Assembly (NCBI RefSeq): GCF_910592395.1
Contig: NC_088323.1
Coordinates: 808,001 to 868,000 of the forward strand
Direction: 5' to 3'
DNA length: 60,000 nt
Source of the DNA: Lineus longissimus
Lineage: Eukaryota; Nemertea; Pilidiophora; Heteronemertea; Lineidae
In this document: positions 35,419-49,520 of the stretch, in pieces
Position numbering within the stretch: position 1 is the first letter of the stretch
Layout: every line of letters starts with the position of its first letter
Translations under genes and position numbers: made by a program
The notes under the pieces: generated by a model
Databases searched by the model: none
Seen by the model: only the letters and a program-made list of their open reading frames with translations
Told to the model about the DNA's origin: nothing

Positions 35419-38400
35419 CTCATGACTCAATTTTATAGCTTTCTAAGTCATTCCGTTACAATTTCTATTCCCTTGATTCCATTACTGATATTCAGAGTTT
35501 AGCTGGTGATCAGAATGGAATCGGCAGAAAAAATGTGACGTTATAATTCTCGCATATCATTCTTGAAACAGTAAGAAGCTTTGCCCTATTATCTGATAGT
35601 ACGGGAGAACTGTTCATAGTACTGTTTGGGGTACAAAAGGTTTGATCGAAAGATCTACCCTGTGTGCCAGGCCGAGTTAGACACGGGAATCAGGCATATT
35701 GTGAGCTCAATGGCTAATTAGAGACCAATTAATCCTCTTTTTATTTGATACAAGTTCACTGTTATTAATTGGCTAACTACTCCTTTTACTAATTACTATA
35801 CAGTTTATATTATGATTAATTAGTCACTGATTTGCAGATCAATTCACAATATGCCTCAAATCTCTGTGGAGTTAGAAGCCACTTGTCACGTACGAGTCAC
35901 ATGTTGCCACTTAAAGGGGGACAATCGACAGGAGCCAGATAGCCACCAATAGGGGTCTCTTCTGTCACTACATTTCAAATATTCTCCTTTGTCAAGGAAT
36001 GTATTCAATGCTGAATCAGACACAACCATGTCACTTAACTGTAAAAGATAAGCACCTGAAGATGGCCAATTAGGCCCCCAGGTTCATGCCATATCTCCCG
36101 ATTTCTCGCGTCAGAGTGTCGAAAGTAGAACATTATTCTTCAAACTGGAAACCTTAACTGACAGAAACATTCACACGTACATGGTTCTGTGACTTATGTC
36201 GCAAATTAACTTCCGACTCGTGACTGACGACGGAAATGACTTGCCTTAAACATTGGTAATAACGGAGCAACAGCGATTGCATTTATGGTGTTGATCCTGC
36301 ACTTCGCGGACCTTAGAGGCAACATTATAGCCAATTACAGTATCCAGACTGACCTATTTGCCCCTGGCAAAACCTCTGGTAAGGTCACCAACTTGATAAG
36401 GTCACCAACTAGGAAGAAAAGACAACGCCGAGTTAGTGACTAAACATAATATTGACCTATCACGTATTGATTTCATCAGAACTTCTAAGAATAATCAATG
36501 GTTTTCTAGTCTTCCTTGCTATGCCTTTCCGAGAGGGGCCAACCTAAGTTTAATCATGACATCAAAACAGCGAATGCAATCGTTCATTTCCTTTAATAAT
36601 GAGTCCACCAGTGGCCGAGTCCGGTGACACAGTCGACAGGTTTGTTTATTTTGTTTGATACTGTGCAAACCAATCACTTGGGTATAAGTGAGTTATTTCA
36701 TTTGAACAGTTTCGGTCGTGTTGGTTTAGGTCATTCTTGTAAGAACAGATGGTCATGTTACAAGACTCTATTTTATTTAAAGTAAGTCCAGAACCTTGAA
36801 AGTACCTTTCCTCAATCTGTGTCTTAATGTAGTTTAACTGGTTGGTTATGGCATAAATTGCCTGGTTCATTGGTTGCGATGATTATTAGGATGCACTCTA
36901 CCTTTGCTTAAAGTGCGTGGAAGGCGACTATTAGCCGTAAAGATTATAATTATTTTCTAGTCTGATAAACTTAGTGCTTTTTCTGCTACTGAACTGCTCT
37001 AATGTCTCTTGAAGAAAAGTAATGTCTTTGAAGCTGACACGAAACTGTTATTGTCCATGTCTGTAAGATGTTCCAAGATATCAAATAGATTCTTCCTTGC
37101 TTAGCCAGCATTGAGATGACTGAGCACAGTCATAGACCAAGTTGGATAATTACCTCCGAACCAAAGCCGTCCTCTAACATTCGGATCACTATTTTAACGA
37201 TAAAGCTAATAAATACTCGCGTCTCAACGAAATCAATGTTTAGATTTGTGCTGCGAGGAAGCGAGAAGAAATAATTACCTCCCTTGAGAATTGCCACCAG
37301 ATATCTTTAGGTTTTATTGATTCGGCGTCAGTGCATTAATTTCTGAATTAGATGCGACCTGAGTGAGTTGAGTTAAATGCTGGTTAGCCAAAAGCATAAA
37401 TGATAAGGTGACGTTTAACTGGTTTGTCTCTGTTAGTGTTAGCATACAAGCTGCAGCTTCGGGAGTACCCTTCCCTAGGACCCATAAGTTCGAAGAATAG
37501 GCCCGTTTTAGGAGACCTGATACCAGCAGTTCAGCCATGACACTCGTCTTGACATGAGCAGCCTTGCCCAACCCACAGGTCAAAGAACAAGCCGGGATGT
37601 AACCTGTTACCAATGCCGTTCTGTCACGACTCTCATTCTGCTCGGGGCATATCTACCAGAATACCAGACCAAGATCAATCGCGACAATCACCTTTATACG
37701 GATGCAGCTTTGTCAAAGATTGTCACCCAGACATCTGTATTTAGTTCAAACAACAAAATCTTTGAGGTTGCTTATTAACAGTGTGCCCGTCAAAATCATG
37801 ATCTCAATATGACTTCATATGGCATCATCATATTGATACGTGTTAATCATGAGGTTGGTCTAAATAATAAGACAAGCACGAGGCCACTGCCATAGTCTGG
37901 AAGCCCTGAAAGAAGGTAACAATCATCTATCTCTTCAGTGTCACCTTAAAGGCCTGCGCAAACGAACAAGTTTAGTCCCCTTTACCGGCAAAGGGGTTTT
38001 GACGATATGAAGAGTGATTGCAATCGTCGGCCACCTTCTAACCACAAACATCATGTCGCTGTGGCTCCGTCTAAGGACAAAACAACTAAAATCACCCGTT
38101 CGCACAGCCATGATTTAACATGTTCTTTCTTGAGAAACCTTGGTTGTAGTCTTGAGGTACCAGACACAACACATCTCAGTTTAACACTATTGGTACAGTC
38201 ATAAGTGAGTACGTCTCTACACAAGGTGTTGAACTCAAAATGGCCTGCTTACGCTGTTGTACCATGACTACTGGACTACGCAAGGCAATCACATCCTGCC
38301 TCTCAAGTAGCAAGTGCCAATATTGCCAATGGCGTGCAGACGAAAATTTAATATAATTTTGGATGTAAATTGAAAGCGCCATGATGTCCATAGTAGCCAT

Positions 38401-41400
38401 TAAAGATGCTAGAGAACCTATGATTGATGTTAGCTTCTGTATCCCCTTAATTGCTTTGTACTAATAATGGATTAGAAAATAACGAGTATCACTGGAAAAG
38501 CAAGCCAAGTCATCAATTATCCCTTACCACTTTGATAAACTGTTTGTCCCTGAAGATTATAACTTTTAAGGAACTGAAGCCAAGATAAACTCCAGCTCTG
38601 ATCAGCCTTTCAGTGTCTCAGTCAATAGCCCACCAGAGTTGATATTATAACATACCAATTAATTGGATATCAATTGGGCATTTCAGCCAAGTTGTATCAT
38701 TCGCCCGACCTTATCTTCATAGTCTCACTAGTCTGGTTATAGCAATAACAGTGAAGGCATTCTGAAACAAGCCTGAAAGCTTTCTCATGTTATTGGCTTA
38801 TTGCTACTAAAACAGAACAACAGATGGTGGCGAATGGTTCACAAGCACCACGCTTATCTGATGCAATTTCTTCGCCCATTCAGGCCCTACCACCTGTGTT
38901 AGAAAACGACAGTTCCAACGCAGAGGGTTATGATGATTTTAGGAAATCTCCTTCATCGAGCTGATACCGTTACTGGACATGCAAGATAGACCAATCAGAA
39001 ATCTCGTTACAAACGGGTGCAAATCTGAATGTTCGGCTTGACAAATTGTGTGCCTAACAATTCAAATGGGGCATGCCAACGATTCAAATTGTATCAATTG
39101 ACACTTGAAAGTACACAAAATCGATATCAGGAGCCTTTTCAGCAAAAATGTTAGTTTCGACTGATGAAAGGAAGAAAGTTAGATTTGTGACGAACAACCT
39201 GGACTGCTAATGCACGGAAATAAGCACAGGAGCCCTCTCAGCTGTTAGTCATACGTCCAGCATGAAGACGTTCAGTGCAAGCCAAACATGAAAGGCTGTG
39301 CATGTACCGTCGAACAAGAATGTTCGGTACATGTTCTGGAAAAGAAATCTAAGCCATCTTTCCTGTGCTACAAGAATCTGCGGAAAAAACATGAGCAGTA
39401 TAGCGTGGCAGATCTATTGAGCAGGTATCGGCCACCTGGTTGCGGTGGAGAATGTTTGACACGGGCGCTTTACATCGGTGAACATCTTACAAGTTCAAAT
39501 ACCTGATTCATCTCAATACCCGTTCATGTAGTTAAGTTTGAAAGTGGACCGTGAAGGTCATCAACGCTTATACTGACATCAATGATTCTCTCACTTGTCC
39601 CCTTGAACACAGCCTCATTAGTACTGAGTCTTCGTCGACGTAAATCTGAGAGACAAGGATTTCGTGATCCACCAAAATAAAATTTCTAGTTTAGATATGC
39701 TCTTGAATTGCAATCTAACAGTTATTAATTGGCCTGATTTCTCCGGAATTCGGTTGCAATCACTCTGTATCGGGAGATGGCACATCGAGAAGAGAAAGAA
39801 CACACCAAACAGAGACCAAGTACATCCAAACGAGACATAGTGCAACATGGTCCTTCCCAGCAGATAAACAACATAGAGCCACGGTAAATCCGTATGACAT
39901 TTGTCACATCTTTACAAGTCTTCGTCACTGTCAGGTGACGCCATCTGAGCTAAGATATTGGAACTAGGCACTTGCCTAAAATAAAACTTTTTTGCAACTA
40001 TACCATTCCGTCCACCGCCGATGAGCTTTTCCTGTTTTCCTGTAGGCAACAATTTACACCTGGAACCCCAAACCAGCTCCAGCAGATCCGTCATCCATCA
40101 AGTCAATGCAAGCAGTATATACTGCAGATTGTCAAGGTATATACCACTGAACAGACCAGTGTTTATCATTCCAGTTTCAAATAATACCATGGGCTACGGA
40201 TAACAACCGGGTTAAATGTTAGAAGAAAAACGAAAGCATCTGTGGAAATTTGTTCAAGGCGTCAGCTTCCGAGAAATACAACCTCAAAAACGTGTTGAAA
40301 ACAACAACCAGAATGAAATCGGTGAACTCAGAGGATCCTTTTGAGTTGAAAAGATATTGAGACAGCCGAGTTTTGTAAATTTTAAAGACATTTGTTTTGG
40401 CCTTTGCTTGTTATTAATTGTCTGATCCTCGGGTGGATGGATCTTCTGTGACACAACTAGCAGGCTGAGTACTGGTGAGATGAAAATAAGGGACCTACGG
40501 CAAATTGTGGTTAACTTGGCGCTGGAAGGGGCACTCGGAGAAGTGGGCATAATATAAGGGGGGAACATGGCGTGATAAGAACTGGTTTCAACACCTGTTC
40601 AGTACAATCCACTCCCTGCCCAGAACTGCTTGACTTAGAATAGAAATCATTAATTTTCCTAACAAGCACATTTTCCTCACAGCGTGAATTCCTCTGCAGG
40701 ATGAGAATGGATACTCTTGGTGCTGATGCTTCAATAAGCCTTCAATTCCTTGGGGAGGATTTATTTACTGTCCATAACGCAATGCAATCACCAACAACAA
40801 TTTCCTATCACAATTATTCATAAATATATTAATGCCTGGGTGGGCTAGGTGAAAAGCAACATGTAATAAATTTTTACTTTTATGAACAATTTCTGTGATG
40901 AACAATTGAAATCAATAAGTTTACAGGATTTACTTTGTCGGTTGTTACACTGTAAACTTGTTAAAGTAGACTGTAGGTAAGAAGGAGGTGGGTCAGATTA
41001 AATTACATAAAGTTGCAGATAGGGGACACTACTCTCTCACAGTACAACCCAATTACTAATGATAGTATGAGGAATTCGATTATAGCTGAACCAAACCCAA
41101 TCCAGGTTCCTTTTTACAGTGCATGATAGTCACTTGAAGATCCAGTGCATAAGTAAAGAGTGCATATTTTGCTGTAGGGCAAACAATATTAAGGATTCCA
41201 CAGAAACTATACAGCAATCAACAAGCCGTACACAACTCCGATAGTATAGGCCTACTGCACTCCAAACTGAGTGGGCTTTCTCTCCAAGTGGATATGTGGG
41301 GCCAACTATTCACAACACCTGATGGTAAATAAATAACCTAAGTGAAAAATTGCGTTCACAAGATTCCCATATGTTCCCTGAAATGGCAGGAAGACTAGCA

Positions 41401-42676
41401 GTGTTAACGGGAAGTGTTGACGGATTAACATTGCGATTCTCCATCCCTTTACCTCCGAGTGTTCACCTCAGTGTAGACGTGTTCCAAATGCAAGTTCCTT
41501 TTCTGGTTACAATTAGTAAATGGCAGTTGAAGAGAAAATGGATTGACATGAATTGACTGTTCAAGATGCTCAGGGCCTATTTTATCATTTTAATATGTAA
41601 CCTGCAGCTTGAAGAAATTGTCTACCGTGCAGTTTGTATGGTCTATGCTACACTTTATTTTATTTTGGCCCAGATAAATAGAATACACACCATTTTAGTG
41701 TAGTTATTATGATAGAAAATTAGCTGAAACTTGGATTAACATGTTTGATATCAGTCTATTACGCAGAACTGTTGAACTATATATCCAGTACCTACATGTA
41801 CTTAAACAATTGGAAATTTTCAATTCAAAGTTCTATCTTCAAGTTACCGAATGAAAAGAGTACAGTAGCTGTTGAAGGCAACCAACGGGTTAAAATCAGA
41901 TATTGAGTGTAGAGCCTGAACTAGGTGAAGAAGTTTTGCAATGTCTGGCTAGTAATTAGCTGGAAAGACTCTGACAGAGTTTGCTTGTTATGAACTATGC
42001 GAGGAGAATGCCCACGCTAACTTCATTATATTAACCAACCAAGAAGGAATGTCCGCCAGGTTCATATAGGCTAATAATGACTTTCTGTATATATACTAAT
42101 TTCTTGGGTCTTTCCTCTGCAAAATGTATTTCAGTTATAGTGTAAACAAAACAATTTAAAAAACAAGTTTGCTAACTTGAGACATGTTTCATTCCTTTAC
42201 CATTCGCAAAAGTTGCAATTTCACAAAACCACAAAATAAATGGCTGCTATTTCTGTGTTTACAGTGTATATACCTGCTGGCCTGTACATTGAATGACAGA
42301 ATGTAGGGAATGTGCTCTCATAAATAGGTCGGGGAAGCACGAAAGTAATCTATCTAAACAAATCTTCTTACGAATATTTCTTTTCCAAAGAATACACGCA
42401 TTTCTTTCCAATGATTTTTTCGCAATGGCGGTGATATACTCCAGTATATTTCTGACATCTTTGCCACTAATACAAGGTTGTTATGCATCAAAGCTATTAG
42501 CGCTGGTTTACTTTTTATCTCTCGGAAATGATGAGGTATTATACGCTGACATAAAATTAATAAAGATTACTAACACAACAATACAACGATGGTTCCATTT
42601 ACCTGTCTGATAACTCATCCAATCCAATCCAATTGAATAAAGATAAGCCCCAGCGTAGCATTCTCATCAAGCATGA

Positions 42677-42688
42677 GGGGGGGGGGGG
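42677..42688 (+). repeat. Poly-G run (12 G)
   Basis: Twelve consecutive G inside the GPCR intron. Confidence 0.9.
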
Positions 42689-43746
42689 TTGCGGTGTACA
42701 TGATTTGGCATCCTTAACCCAAGGATTTTGGTAATTGTTTTCTAATGACAGTTGCATCAGACTCCTGTGGTGATCGGAGTGTGTTGTAAACAATGATATG
42801 ACCATTCGTTGGAAAGCTGCTGATGAGCACTTTCCACTTTCCTGTGAGGATCGAAAGGGTATTTCAAGGCATTATCAGAAATCAATAAGAGCATTTAACT
42901 TTCAAACTAATTAATTAGGCTGGTAAATTCATGATAAATTGATCACAAACTAGCCATTCATTATTCATATTTAGACAAGGACACATCAATTACGAGCAAT
43001 ACTAATCAAGTGTTATAAAGCACGTCTGAAGTAATAGGAAATTGAATTATTGAGAAGTAAACATGATACAAGAATGCAAGAAGCCTACAGCAACAGACGA
43101 AAGATGTGAGGCGCGTTTGTAGATATTGTCTCAGACCACCCTGGTTATCGGCGGCACTTGGTTAATGAAATTATTTTAGAAACAGGAGTGATGAAGACTT
43201 GGGGTGTGGAGGATGTGGGGGATTGTAGGGTCTATGGCGGGCCCCAAGACCCTCAAAATGGGCTGCTTTTTCATATTTTCATCTCGAATGATGACTGGAT
43301 GCAGTATTCGTAGAAACATGTGTCGTCCAACGACTTAAAATGTTGTCAAAATACAGTTGTGTCCACCAACTCAAGTAACAAAGCTGAGATGGAATAAACT
43401 AATACGATTACGAAATTACCAGATTGAAATGACAATCCAATTTAAAGCAAATAACTCAGCTGTCAGTTTAGATGAGTGATTAAATACCCCGCGGCAAGCC
43501 CAAAGATGGCCACTGTTATATAGCAAGACAGAAACTTGATGACGCGATTACTTCTGGTGAAAAAGATCTCCAGATTTTGCAAAATCGATTCTAATTAGAA
43601 ATTGTAACTAATTACATTTTCGAGTATCAATCCATGAACAAGTTTACAAGTGTTCGATTCTGACGAGATAACGATCTTAATCAAGGCGACCCCCAGGCAA
43701 CTCAGTCGAAGTAGTTTTAAATGAACACTTCACTTGAAGAGTCTTA

Positions 43747-44040
43747 TCACAAAAAGTGAAATACATGTGTATGCCAAATCCAACTCTGTAGACCACGAAA
43801 AGTGTGTAAAAACCCTTCTTTCCATGAAACGGCGCAGGTTTCGGTTCCGCCACGGAAGTCCACACATAGCCTGAGTGTGCTATTCTTCTTCCTGACAAGA
43901 AAGATCGCAGAGACATGGTTACTCTTACTCAGTACAACGATGCCCTTCTGGAGTAGTGTCTGGACTTCTTGGATTAACAGAGGAGGGATCCTCCGATATG
44001 GTTGCCCTACAGGAACCTCATCCGTGGCATTTGTTAGATG
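43747..44040 (-). mobile_element. Ty3/Gypsy reverse-transcriptase fragment, decayed
   Basis: Read on the minus strand, a 97-codon open frame shows the Gypsy RT entry block: DEVPVGQPYRRIPP, then QEVQTLLQKGIV, then FLVRKKNSTLRLCVDFR. After DFR the expected ALNxxT and PLPRID blocks are lost, and only GLQSWIW, a distant echo of LQSGYWQ, remains before a TGA. No protease, RNase H, integrase or LTRs are seen nearby. It is a short internal relic inside the GPCR intron. Confidence 0.85.
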
Positions 44041-45019
44041 TTAAGTAAAGTAATTATTTCTTTTGCATTTGATTTTTTCGATGTTTTCTAGCAGGAATTT
44101 TTTTCCAAACATAATTGAATTTGTTTGAAACTGCAATATGAAGCATCCTTGCCCAACAAATCACCTAACATAAAGTAGAAGTTCCCTCCGACACCATAAT
44201 GCCTATTCCAATATTCACTTTCATTCAGGTATGCAAGCAATGATCTCGAAGCGTGTTTATCCAGGATGGAGTAACGTTAACACAGAATAACGCCCCAGGT
44301 ACCCCATGTGAGTTACTCTTATGACTAACAAACAAGGATAAGCTAATTACCTTCAAGTTACCACTGTAGTCATAAAAGTTTCCCATCTTTTTATTTTTGT
44401 GGTGTACAGTATAATATATTCTCCATCTATATATAGGCTAGAAGACTTAGAAAACTGCTCTCCAGCAACACTTTCTCTACAAGGAAATAGCTTCGACCAG
44501 AAGCTGTCCTCGGTTAATTTTGAAAGAATTTCACTGGGACGTTTCCCAAAGGTTAACAGAAACAGCTTTCTTACCTCATGAGTTTATTATTACATGTACT
44601 TCTGGCTGGTACTGTAAAACCTAATACATTATCACCTTGGATGGTGGTGGAAAGGAGATAGCAAAGTTGTGCTTCTATCCTGTGAGATAGCAGATAATGT
44701 TAACACAGCCTAGCAATCAAGGTGGCCGTGATTTACTGTTTTGACTTAATGCTAGCCTGAACCAATTATTTATCATCCTGGCTGAACTCACCTATGAGGC
44801 TCACGCAGAGAAGGGCATACCATGCAAGCCTCTGCTCTACAGAAGCCGTTGATAATGTTACAGCCACTTGCAACAAATCAATGTTAAAGATTTGGGTTTA
44901 TTTTCTGATATCATCTACAGTTGAGGTTATCATTCCCCCTGACACATTCAACAGTGTTGATCCCGAAACTTTTCACAGTGAAACTCAGAAGTGCTGCTAA
45001 ATCACCCTTAGCAACTTTA

Positions 45020-45165
45020 GCAACTCTGACCAGTACCCGTTGATACAAATTGGTGGAGAGCAAGTGAGACAAAGAGACTTACCTAGAGTCTCCCCCGCGT
45101 ATGGGGTTTGAGTCAGGGACACCTTCACTGCTAGTGGATAGACCAACTTGACTACTATTGCTCCT
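45020..45165 (-). mobile_element. tRNA-derived SINE, second adjacent copy
   Basis: On the minus strand an A-box-like GTCAAGTTGGTCTATCCAC is followed by a B-box-like GACTCAAACCCC and a body with GTCTCTTTGTCTCACTTGC and CTCCACCAATTTGTATC. It lies about 90 bp from the next SINE and has the same orientation, so the pair may be nested or tandem insertions. Confidence 0.55.
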
Positions 45166-45249
45166 GAGGGTGGCAAGGAGATTGAGTCAATCTCATCAGC
45201 AAAACTTTTATCTTGTTTTATACAATTTCATGCTATTGCCCGAGCCAGC

Positions 45250-45512
45250 TCAACAAGTGGGAGCTTATCCCGGATTCTGTAAAAATTAAGCAACTAGGAG
45301 TACAACTCCCCCTGGATAGGATGCCAATCTATCGCAGGCCAACTTCTGAGGCAAGCCGGGTGCTTATTTATACTCCTGGGGTTAAGGGAAGAGATGTAAG
45401 GTTAAGCATCTTGCTACACGATACTGAGGTCAAACAGTGATGTTCCTTTTGAGAGTCGAACATGTATAGTCGCCTGATTGTAAGTCCAGCGCTCTTACCG
45501 CCACCCCTGATC
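45250..45512 (-). mobile_element. tRNA-derived SINE
   Basis: Read on the minus strand, the head GGTGGCGGTAAGAGCGCTGG is a degenerate tRNA A-box region, followed by a tRNA-like anticodon arm and a degraded B-box (ATGTTCGACTC). The body contains the GATGCTTAACCTTACAT and CCTGCGATAGATTGGC blocks seen in the central domain and tail of many animal SINEs. Family-level naming would need a repeat library. Confidence 0.7.
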
Positions 45513-46830
45513 TCCCTAATCTAAAAGTTAATGGAAAAGTATTTTTCAACAAGGATGATGGAAGTCATTGCAATTTGCTTCTTCATGATAATTCATCATT
45601 CAACCCTCAACTTTTACTTGGCTTTTGACCATTGCTTATTTACCATTCGCACCATTTCACGGTCATTTCAGGCCACTTTATTTACGATATCCTCGACGGT
45701 GGAAATGCTTGCACTTTGCCCGTCCAATCGCCTTAACATCGTCGTTCATGTGATCTATCGGTGGCCAACACGGGGGTTAGTGATTTAGCGGGGAGTTAGC
45801 AACGGATACAGATATCCATAGTGTTCTTTGAGAGGAATGAAAGATATCGCTTAGTTTATGGTCCATTTGCTCGGCAATTGAGGAGATGGCCATCCATGGA
45901 AAGGTGAAGAGGTATTAAGAAGGGATGGTGAGGTTTGTACTGCAATTACCTTTTGCTACCACCAGGAATTGTAATAGGCAAGGAATGAATGTCTGGCTAA
46001 CTATACTCAGCCTCCTTTTACGCCTTTTAAAAGACGTCATGTCTATGTAAAGACTGTGGACGGAGATATCCAATCCTCAGAAAACTTTTTCGATGGCCTG
46101 GCCGGACGAATAAAGCTCCTTGTGTGAACTTTATGGTAACGAATGCATCATTGCAGACTCTTTTCATTCCCAATTGAGAAATGTCTATCACGACTGATAG
46201 TCTTCGGAACACTTACAATGAGCATCATGTAACAGGACTTTCCTATGTCCGAGACAGTTGTAACTAGACAACAACTCGAACAAAACATCTCAACATTTGT
46301 CAAATAATTGTAAATTTTAAATAAGAGTATAAGTGGTTTGCCTGTCAGAGGCACGTATTCACAAGAGTTATTACTATTCATGCCGTGATTAGTTCCTTGA
46401 AATGTCTCCCTCCAGACCAAGGAGAGTGTTTTCTCCCCCTCAGGCGCCAAAGTAAATAAACGTTAAACGATCATTCTTGGATCACGCGAACGTGATGAAT
46501 GACTAGCTATTCACGAGATTAGGATCAATCGACAAGATCGCGTCATAGCTGGAACTTTCATATCAATCTGACAAATAGTGTCAAAGAGTCCAATATAGAA
46601 GAGTCCGGTGATTAATAGCTCCAGTCATGAAGGGATAATCCGCTGGCAGCATTGATTTGTGATCGTGTCCTTTAGTATCTCAGGAAAGTTGTCCTTCTTG
46701 TTGCCTCCCAACTGATGATGGCAATGTCTTTTGCAAAGTAAACGGTAGGAAATGAAAAGTTAAAAAAGTTGTTTGTAATTCTGATTCCTCCCTTCTTATG
46801 TTTTCACCCTAATTTGGGCTTGTCCAACAT

Positions 46831-46864
46831 TAGCTGCATGTAATTGATAGCTGCATGTAATTGA
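46831..46864 (+). repeat. 17-bp tandem duplication
   Basis: TAGCTGCATGTAATTGA occurs twice without a gap, identical in both copies. Confidence 0.9.
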
Positions 46865-47668
46865 TAGCCCTGATATAGCTGTCTCCATCAACTCGGAAGC
46901 CCCGTGCTCATGTGAGACCCGCGTCTTTGCCGTGTGTAGACAAACCCGACACGCGCTTTCATCAATTCAAAATTACCTGGCGAAATGTCTGTTGACACGA
47001 TGACATAAAAAGATATCATCTGTTTGGCCAGTGTCGAAAGGGCGAACGATGGATCAACCATCAATGGACCAAACATGATTGATAGAGCTCATTGAGCTAA
47101 AAAATATGAAGCTTTTGAGTCCGTTTGAAAACTTAGACTAACAGTCAGTCAACCAATTACGAATCATCTCAGAGCTATTGATAACAGCTTTCTGCATCAT
47201 TAGCCAATAAAATCATCAGATCAGTTGGCTTGTTATGATTCACCAACCTGGTAATGGAGTCATTGAATGCAAGTGAGATGTTACCAGCTTCATTAGACAC
47301 ATGTAGGTGATCAGACAGATTTCATTATTCTGGCCAATTAAACCAAAGTTATTCATAAACAAGGATTCTTTCCAACAAATCTGTTCTAATTTTCTCATGC
47401 CAGTTTTGAGCAAACTTACAAGTTTCGCCTGTTGGCTTGGCTACAATGTTTTAACCTGGCTTGCCCTGAAGGTAATGAATACATCAACTATTTCTTCTGA
47501 TATATGATTAGCTTACATTTCAACAACAAAGTTAACGATGAAGTTACATCAGTATATTGCACCACGAGTTTGGTACCATTCCTCCTGAGTGGCTTGGGGG
47601 AGTGAGCTTCTGAAAATGACCCACTTAGGTATTCCATCATCATTCTTTGCCATGTGTTCTGTCAGGTT

Positions 47669-47762
47669 TTGTCACTAACGTTGGCGTTAACTTTACTTCA
47701 CGTTGGTCTATTGGCTAAACTGAAGTAGATAACCCCAAGTTAACGCCAGTCTTAAGTGACAA
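47669..47762. mobile_element. Foldback element, 94 bp
   Basis: Arms of about 27 bp pair across a 40-bp centre: TTGTCACT at the left and AGTGACAA at the right, each followed inward by a shared GGCGTTAACTT block (and its inverse). It looks like a short MITE or a stable hairpin. Confidence 0.65.
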
Positions 47763-49370
47763 TACATGTATTTGTTTTAAACAACAGGGACACAATAGTG
47801 CAGTGATTGCACTCTTTCACATGATAAACCAGCTATAGTTTCAGTTAATCTTGCCATGTGTTTCATCTTGTTACCTTTCCTAATGAGGCAATTGATAGCA
47901 ACCTCATATAAATGGTCTCAATGTCCGATTGTGGCAGGAACCACCTTGTGGATTCAACATCAGATCCCTCAACAGATCTAACATACTTTTCAAATTAAAC
48001 GGACCAATCAGAAAGTGCAATCTGGTTCATTTTTGTCTAATTGGATGTGACCGAGATTACATTCTAAACCAAAGACACACTAACCCAGATAGACGTCTTT
48101 GCCTACAATCTGCTCCAGAGTAATGCCCCCAGGCAGCCTCTACACTTTCTCTATTCATTAGACAGCACCGCATCAGTGATATCCCTCCTGGTCCTACCTC
48201 ATGTTTTATGATAATCTAATGACCTTGCCTGCATCATAGGAGACGTTCTGCTCGACACAGTTACAGATGTTTGGTCCAAAACACTTTTTGGGACAATCTT
48301 GTTTGAGATCCTGGTAAAGATGTACAACAACCTCAACAGACGTAGAGCAAACTGCCTCAAGTAAACAACATCATATCAATCATGTAACGTTGCCCATAAC
48401 GGCGGACCGTAGGGACGGTCGTGGTGAAATTACCATCCATAATAATCACCTCCATTACCCCAATAGCAGATGTAACGTCAGCATCAGCAGTTACCGCAAA
48501 TGCGCCACGTTTGTGGACGATCGTTTTCTTCGAATGATTTGTTGTAATTTGTCCACTATTGCCCGGTGCTTGTAGCGGCAAAGTTATTCTTGGGTAATCA
48601 TGATAGTTAGAATGTCAACACACAACAGATTATGTTAACCAACTGAGAATATGGCGCAATTACAGAAGGGCGATAGAGTGGAGCTCCGAGATGTTGGTTG
48701 GCTACGGCTTTCTATGACGTCATTTGTGGCAATGACGTAATGTCAAGCACTGCCTCATGACCAATCTCCCAATGAGAGGACATGCTGCATGTGCCGCATC
48801 TTAAACCGGAAGAGACCAACCGAAAGAGGCCAACTGTACGTTGTACAGTGCAAGTATCACTTAGAAACTGTTACCAATAGCGAGGCTAGGAGATTGGGCT
48901 CGTCTAATGACGAATTCAACCGAAATATCCGTCTGCCGTAGCGAACTGGTTAACCGTTCAAAATTTTTTGGGAAAACTGGTCACAGCTAGCCATCAAAAT
49001 AAAATATAAATGCATGCCATCACCAGATTGGGGCGATAAATCTTGATTCTATGTGTTGATGTAGGCCCCTTGGGATGCGCAGCATGAATGGTCAGTAACA
49101 TCAATCCCGGTGATGAAATTTCTACAAATATGGGATGTTTGCTCAATCTAGTTAACGTTTGCTTGCTTGACCAGAATCATGTTTACATGTGCTGGAAATG
49201 TCTGCTACAATAACTTTGTTTTGTTTCTGATGGACTTATTTAATTTGTCACCACGTAGTGGCGTATTAGAACAATATTGCCGGGAGAAGACAACAGTTGG
49301 TAGTTCAATAACAACAGATCTCCAGCTCATGTAAAGCCCATGCTAAGTCCCTATTGAGCTGCGATTATTT

Positions 49371-49520
49371 AGAGTTCACGTTTTCACATGTAACGTGTTG
49401 TGGTTCACTTTTCATGTGTGACATGGAGAACGGACCAGTCATTTCCAAAGAGCGGGCTACATACGACTCACGAGATCACTTTTCCCCTCAAGTCATATTT
49501 TCAAATCTGAGTCAGTAATA
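49371..49520 (+). mobile_element. Local MITE-like family, copy 1
   Basis: Begins AGAGTTCACG and contains TTTTCACATGTAACGTGTT, GTTCACTTTTCATG and AGCGGGCTACAT. Right end degraded. No coding capacity. Confidence 0.7.
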
